Source: Altericroceibacterium indicum (GTDB lineage Bacteria > Pseudomonadota > Alphaproteobacteria > Sphingomonadales > Sphingomonadaceae). Taken from it: a DNA stretch of 64,000 nt. The notes below the pieces were generated by a model that made no database searches, was not told the DNA's origin, and saw only the letters and a list, made by a program, of their open reading frames with translations. Position 1 is the first letter of the stretch. Each line of letters starts with the position of its first letter. Below, piece by piece: positions 56,191-64,000 of this stretch. A program made the position numbers and the translations under genes. The stretch is taken from assembly GCF_009828105.1 (NCBI RefSeq), contig NZ_WTYQ01000001.1:806001-870000 (forward strand), written 5' to 3'.

Positions 56191-57513
56191 TCACTGCCCC
56201 GCTTCAATTTCCTCAAAGGCTCGCTCACGTTCAAGTTGAGCGAAAGCATTGCGACGGATCTTATTGAAAGTTCTCATAAAATAATCGAGCCGCTCTCCTG
56301 ATAGGGGGGCCATCAGGAAGTCGCTCCTTTTCATCGCCACATCAGAAATGATCGAATACAGCTCTACACCCTTTTCAGTGGGTGAGAAACTGCCAAGCCT
56401 CCGGATCGGGCGCCCCTCGCGCGCAACAAGTCCCCGTTCAATCAGTGAGTTAATCGTGCGCCCGGACTGGCTGTGGTCGCGATCCAATTGTGAGACAAGG
56501 TCAGACCATTCAATCGGTGGGTTCTGTGAAATTTCGGACAGCACCCAGGCTTCAAAGTTGGAAAGGCCGGTCAACCGCTTGAAAACAAGGGCTGCACTGC
56601 GACTGAAATAGGCACTGAGCGTGAGAAGTGGCGATACAATGCTGGAACGATCAATCATGATCTCTTCCCCAGACCGACGTTCAGACGGTATCCGGATTTC
56701 CTCTACGTCAATGTCCTCTGCACCAGAGTATTGCGCGAGATCTCTTTCCTTTTCGTACAACATGACTGCACGATCGAGCAGCAGTTCCATTGTCGAAAAG
56801 AAATTCGCCAGTTCGCTATCATCAACACCAAAGGTCAATTCGCGATTTCGCAGTTCAGCCAATTTCATCAGGCGGTCAGCAAGTACCAGACCATCATTGG
56901 TAAGGTTAATCGGCGAACGAATTTGCGTCCGTTCAACCAGATTGTCGCTTAAAAGGCGCTTGACCGATCGGCTCACCTGCGCCTTATCCACGCCTGCAGC
57001 ACTGGAAATGCCAGCAGGCGGCAGCGGACCCACACTGCGCAACAGGAACAAAATCCGCCGGTCCAGTTCAGCCAGCTCGATCTCGCGCGCGTAAGATAAT
57101 TCCGCACTCTCACGCACCTTGCGCAGCACCTGCCACAATTCACTCTGAAATATTTTAGGCTGCAATGCTGCGTAATATTCTCTATCAGCATCGGACATCG
57201 ACAGCGGCAGGAAACCGTTCAAGATGATGCTTAATTCAGCAAAAAACTCAGCGGGGGCTTCCTTTCCTGCTCCTGCATCTTTGCCAATGTAGCGATACGC
57301 CGCACCCAAGGCGAAATTTTCTACAATTCTTACCGCATCCTGACGCAAGTCTCCCAAAACTTGCAGCAATTCCTCATCCTCGGAGGGGATCTGGGTGCCA
57401 AGCAAATCAGCCACTCGTTTGCCAGCCACAGCACCAGAATAGATCTCGCGTGCGCGAAACTTCATCCAATTGCGCCAATTCGCATGTGTTACGGCGTGAT
57501 TTTTATCGTTCAC
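56191..57513 (-). CDS. Tandem MarR-type transcriptional regulator
   Basis: A 440-residue protein made of two MarR-like parts. Residues 1-145 are helical with no DNA-binding signature; residues 148-225 form the first winged helix (LDRRILFLLRSVGPLPPAGI, then SAAGVDKAQVSRSVKRLLSD and the LTNDGLVL wing); residues 296-428 form a second, with FEAWVLSEISQNPPIEWSDL, DRDHSQSGRTINSLIERGLV and the FSPTEKGVELY wing. Both have the recognition-helix layout of MarR. MarR proteins are usually about 150 residues and act as dimers, so this looks like an in-cis pseudo-dimer. GTG start at 57513 after a GGGGAAG box. Divergent from an MFS gene, so likely its regulator, and perhaps of other units with the shared motif. 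Confidence 0.8.
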   Translation of the reverse strand: MNDKNHAVTHANWRNWMKFRAREIYSGAVAGKRVADLLGTQIPSEDEELLQVLGDLRQDAVRIVENFALGAAYRYIGKDAGAGKEAPAEFFAELSIILNGFLPLSMSDADREYYAALQPKIFQSELWQVLRKVRESAELSYAREIELAELDRRILFLLRSVGPLPPAGISSAAGVDKAQVSRSVKRLLSDNLVERTQIRSPINLTNDGLVLADRLMKLAELRNRELTFGVDDSELANFFSTMELLLDRAVMLYEKERDLAQYSGAEDIDVEEIRIPSERRSGEEIMIDRSSIVSPLLTLSAYFSRSAALVFKRLTGLSNFEAWVLSEISQNPPIEWSDLVSQLDRDHSQSGRTINSLIERGLVAREGRPIRRLGSFSPTEKGVELYSIISDVAMKRSDFLMAPLSGERLDYFMRTFNKIRRNAFAQLERERAFEEIEAGQ

Positions 57514-57687
57514 CTGTGCTTCCCCAGTGATGGCGCGAATGCCTGCCTGCCCATATTATGAAGACCCTTACATTTTTCCGAGCGGAATTACCGCAAATCC
57601 GGACTAACGCCTTTGTTACTAGAAAAAAACAACAAAACTACCTCTGATTAATGCCACCAAGAACGTTGAAGAGGTTTTAATTTATCT

Positions 57688-57701
57688 GGACATAGTCAAT
57701 T
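57688..57701 (+). promoter_or_regulatory. Shared motif, copy 2 (before the MFS gene)
   Basis: GGACATAGTCAATT, 82 bases before the MFS ATG and 175 bases from the divergent MarR-type start. It differs from copy 1 at two core positions. Potential operator controlling both directions. Confidence 0.45.
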
Positions 57702-57782
57702 ACCACGTCATTATCCTTCTTAGGAGAGGCGCTGAAGAGACCGAACAAGAGCCGGCGACCAGCGACATCTGGGAGGGATTTT

Positions 57783-59180
57783 ATGGCAAGTATCTCAACG
57801 CCCGTTCCGGGCCGGACTGAAGACATCGTTCCAGCGGTAGCGACAAGCGACATGGCAAAAGCTCAGGCCTGGCCTTCAGCCAGAAGCGCTTGGACCTGTG
57901 TTGCGCTACTGGCTTGCGCTCATATGATCAACATGTTTGACAATGGTTTAACAGGATTTCTTGTCACACTTATCAAGGCTGACCTTCAAGCAAGCGATGC
58001 AGAAATGAGCTTGCTGATCGGCTTTGCTCCTGTCGCTTTTTATGCATTGGTCGGCCTGCCAATGGCCCGCCTGATTGATCGCTATCCACGTACGATTGTG
58101 ATGCCAATAGGGTCGCTTTTTGTGGGCACTTTCACGTTAATGTGCGGGCTTGCGCAGAATTTCTGGCAATTGTTTTTCGCACGTATGTTTGTGGGCTCAT
58201 CAGCTACCGTCAACGGGCCGGGGTTTTACTCTCTCCTGGCCGATTATTTTCCGCCCCATAAATTAAGCCGCGCTATTGCCGGAATGCAGGTCGGCTTTGT
58301 GCTGGGTAGCGCGCTGGCCGCTTTGCTTGGCGGAACACTGGTTTCTATGGCCATTGGCTGGGGAACAAGTGAGTGGTTTGGCCTGACAATCCGGCCCTGG
58401 CACAAGGTGTATATTGTCGGCGCGATTGGTGCTTTCATTGTGTCGCTCATTCTTTGGAGCATCAGGGAGCCTGCACGGCGCGAATTATCCACTTCAGGCC
58501 CCGCCTCCAAAGACCAGATGATGCCGGTTTCCAAGACATTCCGCGAAATATGGCATCGCCGCGGTGTCTACATGCCCTTATTTCTGGCACTTGGATTCAT
58601 GTCTCTGGAAGCAGGCGGAATTGGGCCATGGCGCGTCGCCTTTATGGAGCGCGAATATGGCTGGGAGGTTGCCAAAATCGGCGCATGGTCTGCTGCAACT
58701 ATGCTCATTTTCTCCATTGCAGGATTGCCACTCGGCGCGTGGATGACCGAGTTTTTCCAGAAGCGCTATGACGATGCGCCTGTTCGGGCCGTGCTGACAA
58801 GTTGGGTTATCGCCCTGCCCTTTTCCGTGGCTGGCCCTCTCATGCCAAGCGGAGAATTGATGATGCTCTGCACAGGAGTTGGGATTACCTTTGCCATGGC
58901 CAGTGCGGTTCCGCAAAACACCGCCATTCAGATCATCACACCCAATAGAATGCGGGCGCAGGTAACGGCGATGTATCTCTTCATGATGACTGTAGTTGGT
59001 GGATTGGGCGCAAATTTCCTCACCGCCATCTCAGGCGCGCTGGGTGGCGAAGCTCATCTGGGAAAAGCTATGGCAATTGCGGTCGCCACAATGATGCCTC
59101 TGGCGATTTTCTGCATTGCTCTTGGCTTGAAACCTTATGCCAAAGAGATCCGTGAAAGACGAGATGCCCTGCCTGTGTAA
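57783..59180 (+). CDS. MFS transporter, spinster-like organic anion type
   Basis: A 465-residue, 12-helix MFS protein with an unusually long hydrophilic N-terminus (1-35). GGGAGGGATTTT precedes the ATG. LPMARLIDRYPRTIVM is motif A; LADYFPPHKLSRAIAGMQVGFVLGSALAALLGG covers helices 4-5. This resembles the spinster/aromatic-acid or sugar-acid H+ symporter branch common in sphingomonads next to aromatic-catabolic genes. Divergently controlled by the neighbouring regulator, it could import an aromatic or lignin-derived acid; substrate unproven. Confidence 0.82.
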   Translation: MASISTPVPGRTEDIVPAVATSDMAKAQAWPSARSAWTCVALLACAHMINMFDNGLTGFLVTLIKADLQASDAEMSLLIGFAPVAFYALVGLPMARLIDRYPRTIVMPIGSLFVGTFTLMCGLAQNFWQLFFARMFVGSSATVNGPGFYSLLADYFPPHKLSRAIAGMQVGFVLGSALAALLGGTLVSMAIGWGTSEWFGLTIRPWHKVYIVGAIGAFIVSLILWSIREPARRELSTSGPASKDQMMPVSKTFREIWHRRGVYMPLFLALGFMSLEAGGIGPWRVAFMEREYGWEVAKIGAWSAATMLIFSIAGLPLGAWMTEFFQKRYDDAPVRAVLTSWVIALPFSVAGPLMPSGELMMLCTGVGITFAMASAVPQNTAIQIITPNRMRAQVTAMYLFMMTVVGGLGANFLTAISGALGGEAHLGKAMAIAVATMMPLAIFCIALGLKPYAKEIRERRDALPV

Positions 59181-59276
59181 CGCAGATAGCTCCTTAACCA
59201 TCATCACCGCTCTGTGTCGCGATAATATAATCCAACCTATCTGGTGAATTGCCGCCCTGTCATTTAAGCGGGGCGC

Positions 59277-60050
59277 ATGGAGCTCCCGATTGAAACCCTC
59301 ATTTTCCTTGTCACAGTTGCCTTTATGGCTGGTGGAATCGATGCCATGGCAGGCGGTGGTGGCTTGCTGACAATACCAGCCCTTATGGCTGCCGGGGTGC
59401 CCCCGGTCTCCGCTCTGGCGACCAACAAATTACAAAGTTCAGCCGGTACCGCTTCGGCCTTTGTGGCTTTCTGGCGCGCAGGCCATATCGATTTGCGTCG
59501 CTTTGCCTGGCCGGTCATTGCAGCAATTATCGGGTCTGGGGCAGGCGCTGTTGCCGTGCAGCAAGTGGACCCAAGTTTTCTCAGCGGCATAGTCCCCTTG
59601 CTACTTATCCTGATGTGCATCTATTTCATCGCATCACCCAAGATGGGGGCGGCTGATCGGCGTGCGCGTATCAGCAATCTCGGCCTGACACTGCTGATAG
59701 GAGCGATAGGCTTTTACGACGGTTTCTTTGGCCCCGGAACCGGGTCGTTCTTGACCACAGCGCTGGTCGCACTGGCCGGGCTTGGGCTGCTTCGCGCCAT
59801 TGCCAATGCCAAGCTGCTTAATCTGGCAACCAATCTGGCCGGCCTTGTAGCCCTGATCGCCGGAGGACAGATGCTCTGGCTGCTTGGTTTCAGCATGGCG
59901 GCAGCAAATGTTGCAGGGAACCAGGTTGGCGCAAGATTAGCGATCCGTTACGGAGGCGCTGGAGTACGGCCCTTGCTCGTTATTATGTCCGCCGCATTGA
60001 CGATCAAGCTGCTTTCAGACCCCGCCAATCCAATCTGGCATATATTGTAA
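59277..60050 (+). CDS. TSUP (TauE/SafE) family membrane permease
   Basis: A 257-residue protein with about eight hydrophobic segments and the duplicated TSUP signatures: GGIDAMAGGGGLLTIPAL with TNKLQSSAGT, and later GFYDGFFGPGTGSFL with NAKLLNLATNLAGL. Members move sulfite, taurine, sulfoacetate or other organosulfonates and anions. No sulfur genes lie nearby, so the substrate is unknown. Ends before a minus-strand terminator. Confidence 0.85.
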   Translation: MELPIETLIFLVTVAFMAGGIDAMAGGGGLLTIPALMAAGVPPVSALATNKLQSSAGTASAFVAFWRAGHIDLRRFAWPVIAAIIGSGAGAVAVQQVDPSFLSGIVPLLLILMCIYFIASPKMGAADRRARISNLGLTLLIGAIGFYDGFFGPGTGSFLTTALVALAGLGLLRAIANAKLLNLATNLAGLVALIAGGQMLWLLGFSMAAANVAGNQVGARLAIRYGGAGVRPLLVIMSAALTIKLLSDPANPIWHIL

Positions 60051-60085
60051 GACCAGCTTCATTTCGCCTTACCCCCATAAAAAGA

Positions 60086-60109
60086 GGCGAAGCGCTTTCA
60101 CGCTTCGCC
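60086..60109 (-). terminator. Intrinsic terminator for minus-strand transcription
   Basis: GGCGAAGCG (60086-60094) pairs with CGCTTCGCC (60101-60109). On the minus strand the stem is followed by TCTTTTTAT, so it would end the transcript of the SDR gene at 60421-61323, whose stop is 311 bases upstream. Confidence 0.75.
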
Positions 60110-60420
60110 CCAGTGGAGGATGCTCGGCTCAAAGCCTCGCTATCGCGGCCCGCCTGTCAGGATGCGGAACCGCAATTCCAGTTCATGGGAGTATTCTGGC
60201 ATCTCAATTTAGTGAAAGAACGAGTGCAATCTTACCATGCGGCGGGATGGTCCAGATGCGCCACCGCAATTCAAATAGTCACCGCCAACCACGCAGGTAG
60301 CTTTCAGCAAATTGTATATCCCAGACATCCTTTCCCATATGATCTGCCTCTCTGAATGGAGGCTAGACCAAGCACCGGTGGAGGTGTTTCAATTCTCCAA
60401 CCAGCAAACTTGATTAGCGA
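60110..60420. other. Intergenic region, no supported gene
   Basis: This 3' region lies between the minus-strand SDR stop and its terminator. I see only short frames (19 and 80 codons) without ribosome sites. It may be a long 3' untranslated region. Confidence 0.5.
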
Positions 60421-61323
60421 TCAACTCGCCTTCGATGCGCCCGGCATGGTTTGCCCCATTTCCTCGCGAATTTTTGCACGGCGAATGGTGTCTGGATGAT
60501 GTTGATACATCATCATCGCATCAATCACCTCCTGATCGCGCTGCTTCTGACCTTCGGCAAATTCAGGATAGGGCAATACCCAGAACTGATTATTTTCAAT
60601 TGCTTCACGAGCAATTCTGCCCAGATCAACGGGATCAAAACCACCTTCAATCACCGATTTCAGCCGGGCAAACACGACCTCATCAACGCCATAATATCCG
60701 GTTTCACCGTATTTTTCCGGCCGCGTTTCGACGGCCCGGTGAATATTGGTATTCACCCCTCCCGGACACAGCAGTGAGACACCGATATTGTGCTTGGGCA
60801 TTTCAACCCGCAAGGATTCCGCCAATCCGCGCACGGCATATTTGGTCGTACAATATATGCCTGTGCTGGGAAGAGCCACAAATGCAGACATGGAGGCCGT
60901 GATCAAAACGTGCCCACCTGTTGCATGCTTAATCATCCGCGGAATGAAGGTCATGCAGCCATTGATGACGCCATTTACATTAACGTCCATCTGCCAGTCC
61001 CAATCATCATAGGTGGCATCTTCAATAGCGCCGAACTGGCTGACACCGGCAGTGTTGCAAAGCACATGCACCGGACCAAAAACACTCTCTGCCTCATCTG
61101 CCGCGCGCGCATAGGCAGCACGATCTGTGAGATCGAGTTGAATGGCATGGACAGAAGCATTTCTGGTTGAGAAATAATCCATCGCTTCATCAAGCGCTTC
61201 CTGACGAATGTCAGCTATGATCACCTTCATTCCCGCTTCTTCAGCAAGAACTTTCGCCTGCCCTAAAGCGACACCTGAAGCCCCCCCGGTGATAAAAGCA
61301 GTTTTGCCTGCCAGATCCTTCAT
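60421..61323 (-). CDS. LigD/LigL-type short-chain dehydrogenase, second copy
   Basis: A 300-residue SDR related to the gene at 53173: TGGASGVALGQAKVL (12-26), NTAGVSQFGAIEDATYDDWDW, then Ser144, Tyr157 and Lys161 (YCTTK), with GGVNTNIHRAVETRPEKYG and WVLPYPEF in the family-specific C-terminal half. In SYK-6 the benzylic alcohol isomers are oxidised by separate dehydrogenases (LigD/LigO versus LigL/LigN), so two paralogs in one locus fit isomer handling. ATG 61323 follows GGGAAGG by five bases; the GTG two codons earlier is less likely. It may be co-regulated by a weak copy of the shared motif upstream. Confidence 0.8.
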   Translation of the reverse strand: MKDLAGKTAFITGGASGVALGQAKVLAEEAGMKVIIADIRQEALDEAMDYFSTRNASVHAIQLDLTDRAAYARAADEAESVFGPVHVLCNTAGVSQFGAIEDATYDDWDWQMDVNVNGVINGCMTFIPRMIKHATGGHVLITASMSAFVALPSTGIYCTTKYAVRGLAESLRVEMPKHNIGVSLLCPGGVNTNIHRAVETRPEKYGETGYYGVDEVVFARLKSVIEGGFDPVDLGRIAREAIENNQFWVLPYPEFAEGQKQRDQEVIDAMMMYQHHPDTIRRAKIREEMGQTMPGASKAS

Positions 61324-61396
61324 GAACACCTTCCCAAATTGATTCTGTCTTTTTTAAAAATATGCCGACATGAATTTCACTTGCAAGCAATTATCG

Positions 61397-61409
61397 GGAC
61401 AACATCAAC
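61397..61409. promoter_or_regulatory. Shared motif, weak copy (before the second SDR)
   Basis: GGACAACATCAAC, 74-86 bases upstream of the SDR start at 61323 (minus strand). Matches GACAxxATCAA but differs at several positions of the core. Confidence 0.25.
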
Positions 61410-61626
61410 GAATGCAACTGAGCAGCCTCACATTCCCATTCTAATCATATGTACGCTAGCATATTTAGATACTAATACATCTGCCTTTCTGCAACTTTTA
61501 TCTTGATGAAATTTCCACTTCGCAAAACACAACCAAGCACTCCGTCATATTTCAGATAATTGCAATTCCGCTTGGAAATTATCCTCCACGAGGAGACTTT
61601 GACCAAAACATCGAAAGCTTCCAAAG

Positions 61627-61647
61627 CTATAATTATTCTGATTATAG
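61627..61647. repeat. Perfect palindrome CTATAAT-N7-ATTATAG
   Basis: Seven-base perfect arms, 7-base spacer, in the middle of the AT-rich control region between two divergent genes. The spacing suits a dimeric repressor. Confidence 0.4.
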
Positions 61648-61756
61648 ATCCTATCCAATTGAAATAATTTATATTTGTAATTAACCTACAAAATCATCAC
61701 TTGCGCAATTTCTCACTTATATGAAAAATTCTTATTTGCGATCCTTCTATTTTCTA

Positions 61757-61769
61757 GACATTATCAATC
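61757..61769 (+). promoter_or_regulatory. Shared motif, copy 3 (before the TonB receptor)
   Basis: GACATTATCAATC, identical over 13 bases to copy 1, about 297 bases before the receptor ATG. Confidence 0.5.
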
Positions 61770-62065
61770 ACACTGCATAAGAGTCCTCACCTAGGCAGCA
61801 CTGATGATTGAAAATTTCAGGCTGCCGGGGGAGGATAGCGATGGTAAAAAAACGGCATCAGCTTGCCGGTAGGCTCTTGCCTGTTTGCATAGCCTACTGC
61901 CAGATCATGAGCCATCGGCTTATTCCAGAGCACTTATCTTTCGGACATTTCAAATTTCAAAACTCGTCTGGTTTCGAGGCCGAGAGTTAATTCTCGCCCT
62001 CGTGATGTGTCCGTCGAGATAATTTGGCCGATCAAACGGCGCATAATAATGGAAGGAAGCCTGTA

Positions 62066-64000
62066 ATGAGGATATCCACAAGCAGCCGGACAGGACTGAT
62101 CAAATCCCTGTTGCTTGCCAGCAGTGCTGGAACGTTAGTGATGGCCGCTCCGGTTGCCGCACAAGACAACTCTGTGCAGAGTAGTGACATATCGAACGCC
62201 GCACCGGACAACAGTTCACAAATCGTCGTCACCGGCTCACGCATCGTACGCCGCGATTTTGAATCCAGCAGCCCGATCGTGACGGTTAGCGAAGAATTAT
62301 TGCAACAATCAAGCACAGCAGCGATTGAATCCAATCTCGCCAAATTGCCGCAATTTACTCCAACGACTGATGCACCAACTGATGGCGGTGACATTCAGCC
62401 AACGGCGACCAACACCCCTGGTGCGGCAACCATTGCTTTGCGGGGACTTGGCAAGAACCGCACTCTGGTTCTGCTTGATGGGCGCCGCGCCACGCCAAGC
62501 AATGCTTCTAATGTGGTGGATATCAACACCATTCCCTCAGCAGCTATTGAGCGCGTAGAAATCATTACCGGCGGTGCCTCGGCCACTTACGGTGCCGATG
62601 CGGTGGCTGGCGTCGTTAACTTCGTCATGCGCAAAGATTTTCAAGGGCTTGAACTCGACGCTCAGGCCAATGTGACGCAGGAAGGTGATGGCTTCGAATA
62701 TCAGCTCTCCGGCATCATGGGCACGAATTTCGATGATGGGCGCGGCAATATCTCGCTCTCCTTCTCAACGAATGATCGAAATGCCTCCGATCGGCGGGAC
62801 CGCAAATTCTTCCGCGATCAGTGGGCCAATCCGTCTATCGATGGGAGCGCGTTCTTCCCATATCGCCCTGGCATCAATCTGGGTTTCGGAAATCCGGTCG
62901 ATCAGAATGTCATCAATTCGATCTTTAGTGAGGCGACGACACCAGTCCCCAATCAACAGGTCATCCTTTACACCAACCCGGACGGTTCCGTGTTCTCAGG
63001 CTTTGACGCCGCCGGTGTCGGAGGGGTGTATCGCAACAAGATCGTTGATGGTTACAATTACAAACTGACCGATAATGGCCAGCTGCGCACCAATTTCACC
63101 GATGCCATGCTGGTGCTTCCACTGAAGCGCTACAACATGTTCGCACGCGGCAATTATGAACTGAATGACTGGATCGGCGTCTTCGCTCAAGGGCTTTTCA
63201 GTAAGGTCAACACGCGCACCGTGCAGGAGCCATCACCGGTAACCGGTGGCTGGACCGCCTTTGTCGATTACGATCCGGCTAATCCGCAGAGCGATCTGCC
63301 CGATGAAGTCGTTCAAATTCTGAACGCCCGCCAAAATCCGAATGCGCCCTTTCAGATTTTCCAGATGATGCCTTTTAACCGCACCTCTGAATCTGATGTC
63401 TACACCTATAATATGACAGCGGGCCTCCAGGGGAGTATTCCCGGTAGCGACTGGACCTGGGAAGTTTTCGGCTCGCAAGGCGAAACGGAAACCACCGTTA
63501 TTCAACGTGGCTTTGCTTCGTTGCAACGCTACCGCACGCTCATCAATGCACCGAATTTCGGGGAAGGCTTTTCAGCGACCGGCAATTCTGAATTTGGTGG
63601 CTTTGGTGGTGCAACGGCGACCTGCACCAGTGGACTTAACCCCTTCAGTGGTGCCCCGATCAGTGAAGATTGCCTTGATGCCATCCGAGCCAATGTCAAA
63701 ACCAAGTCGGTGATGAAACAGAGCATATGGGAAGGCAATTTACAGGGCGGCCTGTTCGACCTTCCAGCCGGTCAGCTACGCGGTGCTTTGGGTGCCAGTT
63801 ATCGCAGCACGAATTACGAGTTTCAGAACGATACGCTCACCACGCAAGGTCAGTCATTTCAGGAGCAAGTTCTGGGCCTTTACCCTTCCGGGAATTCTGC
63901 TGGCAAAATTACTGTCAAAGAGTTCTATGGCGAATTGCTGGTGCCATTGCTGCACGACATTCCGGGCATCCAGAAGCTTGATCTGGAAATCGGTGGCCGC
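62066..64000 (+). CDS. TonB-dependent receptor, truncated by the window end
   Basis: The first 645 residues of an outer-membrane receptor, open at the right edge. GGAAGGAAGCCTGTA precedes the ATG. Signal peptide 1-32 (APVAAQ), TonB-box-like SQIVVTGSR near 54, plug with AALRGLGKNR-type segment (IALRGLGKNRTLVLLDGRR), then IERVEIITGGASATYGADAVAGVVNFVMRKD, and barrel strands. This is the large OMR group abundant in sphingomonads, which take up sugars, aromatic oligomers or lignin-type dimers as well as metals. Position beside LigD-like genes and a matching motif suggests a role in uptake of an aryl-ether-type substrate; this is inference. Confidence 0.88.
   Translation, partial: MRISTSSRTGLIKSLLLASSAGTLVMAAPVAAQDNSVQSSDISNAAPDNSSQIVVTGSRIVRRDFESSSPIVTVSEELLQQSSTAAIESNLAKLPQFTPTTDAPTDGGDIQPTATNTPGAATIALRGLGKNRTLVLLDGRRATPSNASNVVDINTIPSAAIERVEIITGGASATYGADAVAGVVNFVMRKDFQGLELDAQANVTQEGDGFEYQLSGIMGTNFDDGRGNISLSFSTNDRNASDRRDRKFFRDQWANPSIDGSAFFPYRPGINLGFGNPVDQNVINSIFSEATTPVPNQQVILYTNPDGSVFSGFDAAGVGGVYRNKIVDGYNYKLTDNGQLRTNFTDAMLVLPLKRYNMFARGNYELNDWIGVFAQGLFSKVNTRTVQEPSPVTGGWTAFVDYDPANPQSDLPDEVVQILNARQNPNAPFQIFQMMPFNRTSESDVYTYNMTAGLQGSIPGSDWTWEVFGSQGETETTVIQRGFASLQRYRTLINAPNFGEGFSATGNSEFGGFGGATATCTSGLNPFSGAPISEDCLDAIRANVKTKSVMKQSIWEGNLQGGLFDLPAGQLRGALGASYRSTNYEFQNDTLTTQGQSFQEQVLGLYPSGNSAGKITVKEFYGELLVPLLHDIPGIQKLDLEIGGR

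Larger units (their letters stand above)
61324..62065. other. Long AT-rich intergenic control region
   Basis: A 742-base divergent region much richer in A+T than the neighbouring genes. It holds promoters for the SDR (minus) and the TonB receptor (plus). Visible: CTATAAT-N7-ATTATAG palindrome at 61627-61647, CATATG with flanking dyad near 61446-61464, a strict copy of the shared motif at 61757-61769 and a weak one at 61397-61409. A 60-codon frame (61808-61990) lacks family signs and is not counted. Confidence 0.6.

Noticed and set aside
60113-60355. 80-codon plus-strand frame after the TSUP gene
   Set aside because: No ribosome site or family features; lies in the apparent 3' region of the convergent SDR gene.
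61808-61990. 60-codon frame in the AT-rich control region
   Set aside because: Composition is unlike the genes around it and no known motif is seen; the shared regulatory motif lies just upstream, so it is more likely leader sequence.
1-64000. CRISPR arrays, tRNA or rRNA genes, insertion sequences
   Set aside because: Looked for regular spaced repeats, the TTCGAA-type T-loop and transposase motifs; none was convincing.

Overview
The window looks like a chromosomal segment of an alphaproteobacterium of the order Sphingomonadales (Sphingomonadaceae or Erythrobacteraceae type). This rests on the gene set and orders I recognise: hrcA-grpE beside rph-rdgB-hemW-xerC, an E1-beta subunit (PdhB) that carries its own lipoyl domain, ftsB next to pdhA, a DUF1343/DOMON-like pair, TonB-dependent receptors, and homologs of the sphingomonad lignin enzymes LigF, LigG and LigD. 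Base composition is moderate in G+C. I see no rRNA, tRNA, CRISPR array, insertion sequence or prophage.

Region 0-9.6 kb: a peptidase-like HEMTH protein, a glycine-zipper lipoprotein, the heat-shock pair hrcA-grpE (minus strand), and divergently rph-rdgB, a secreted CAP protein, hemW-xerC, an orphan LigF-like glutathione transferase, a DUF817 membrane protein and a periplasmic serine hydrolase with class A beta-lactamase motifs. Region 9.6-26.5 kb: parE, an LpoA-like lipoprotein divergent from rsmI-yraN-gshB-dedA, a NamZ-like (DUF1343) plus DOMON-like pair, tyrS, a PilZ protein preceded by a long inverted repeat, an MFS-cysK-hydrolase run, an acyl-CoA dehydrogenase, hisI, a structured intergenic region that may encode a small RNA, comF and an NDUFAF5-like methyltransferase. 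Region 26.5-51 kb is mostly housekeeping: ppdK, glyQ-glyS (glyS carries an in-frame palindromic repeat), two TraB/GumN paralogs, rplY, pth, a Ser/Thr-rich PEP-CTERM protein, ychF, a TPR-like secreted protein, gyrA, an iron-type TonB receptor, a YhhN protein, trmFO, an EF-hand protein, a phytoene-synthase-like protein, pdhA-pdhB and ftsB.

Region 51-64 kb has a different, accessory character: hpd (4-hydroxyphenylpyruvate dioxygenase), a LigG-like glutathione lyase, a LigD-like C-alpha dehydrogenase, a small secreted protein, two MFS transporters, a large regulator with two MarR-like halves, a TSUP permease, a second LigD-type dehydrogenase and a TonB receptor that runs off the window. Near-identical short motifs (GACATTATCAAT type) precede the ligG-like gene, the second MFS gene and the final TonB receptor, with a weaker copy before the second dehydrogenase. 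This suggests a co-regulated aromatic or aryl-ether uptake and catabolism regulon. It is the most interesting candidate system here, with the LigF-like enzyme at 6.7 kb and glutathione synthetase at 14.1 kb as possible distant partners. Homology statements come from remembered family sequences; no alignment was run.
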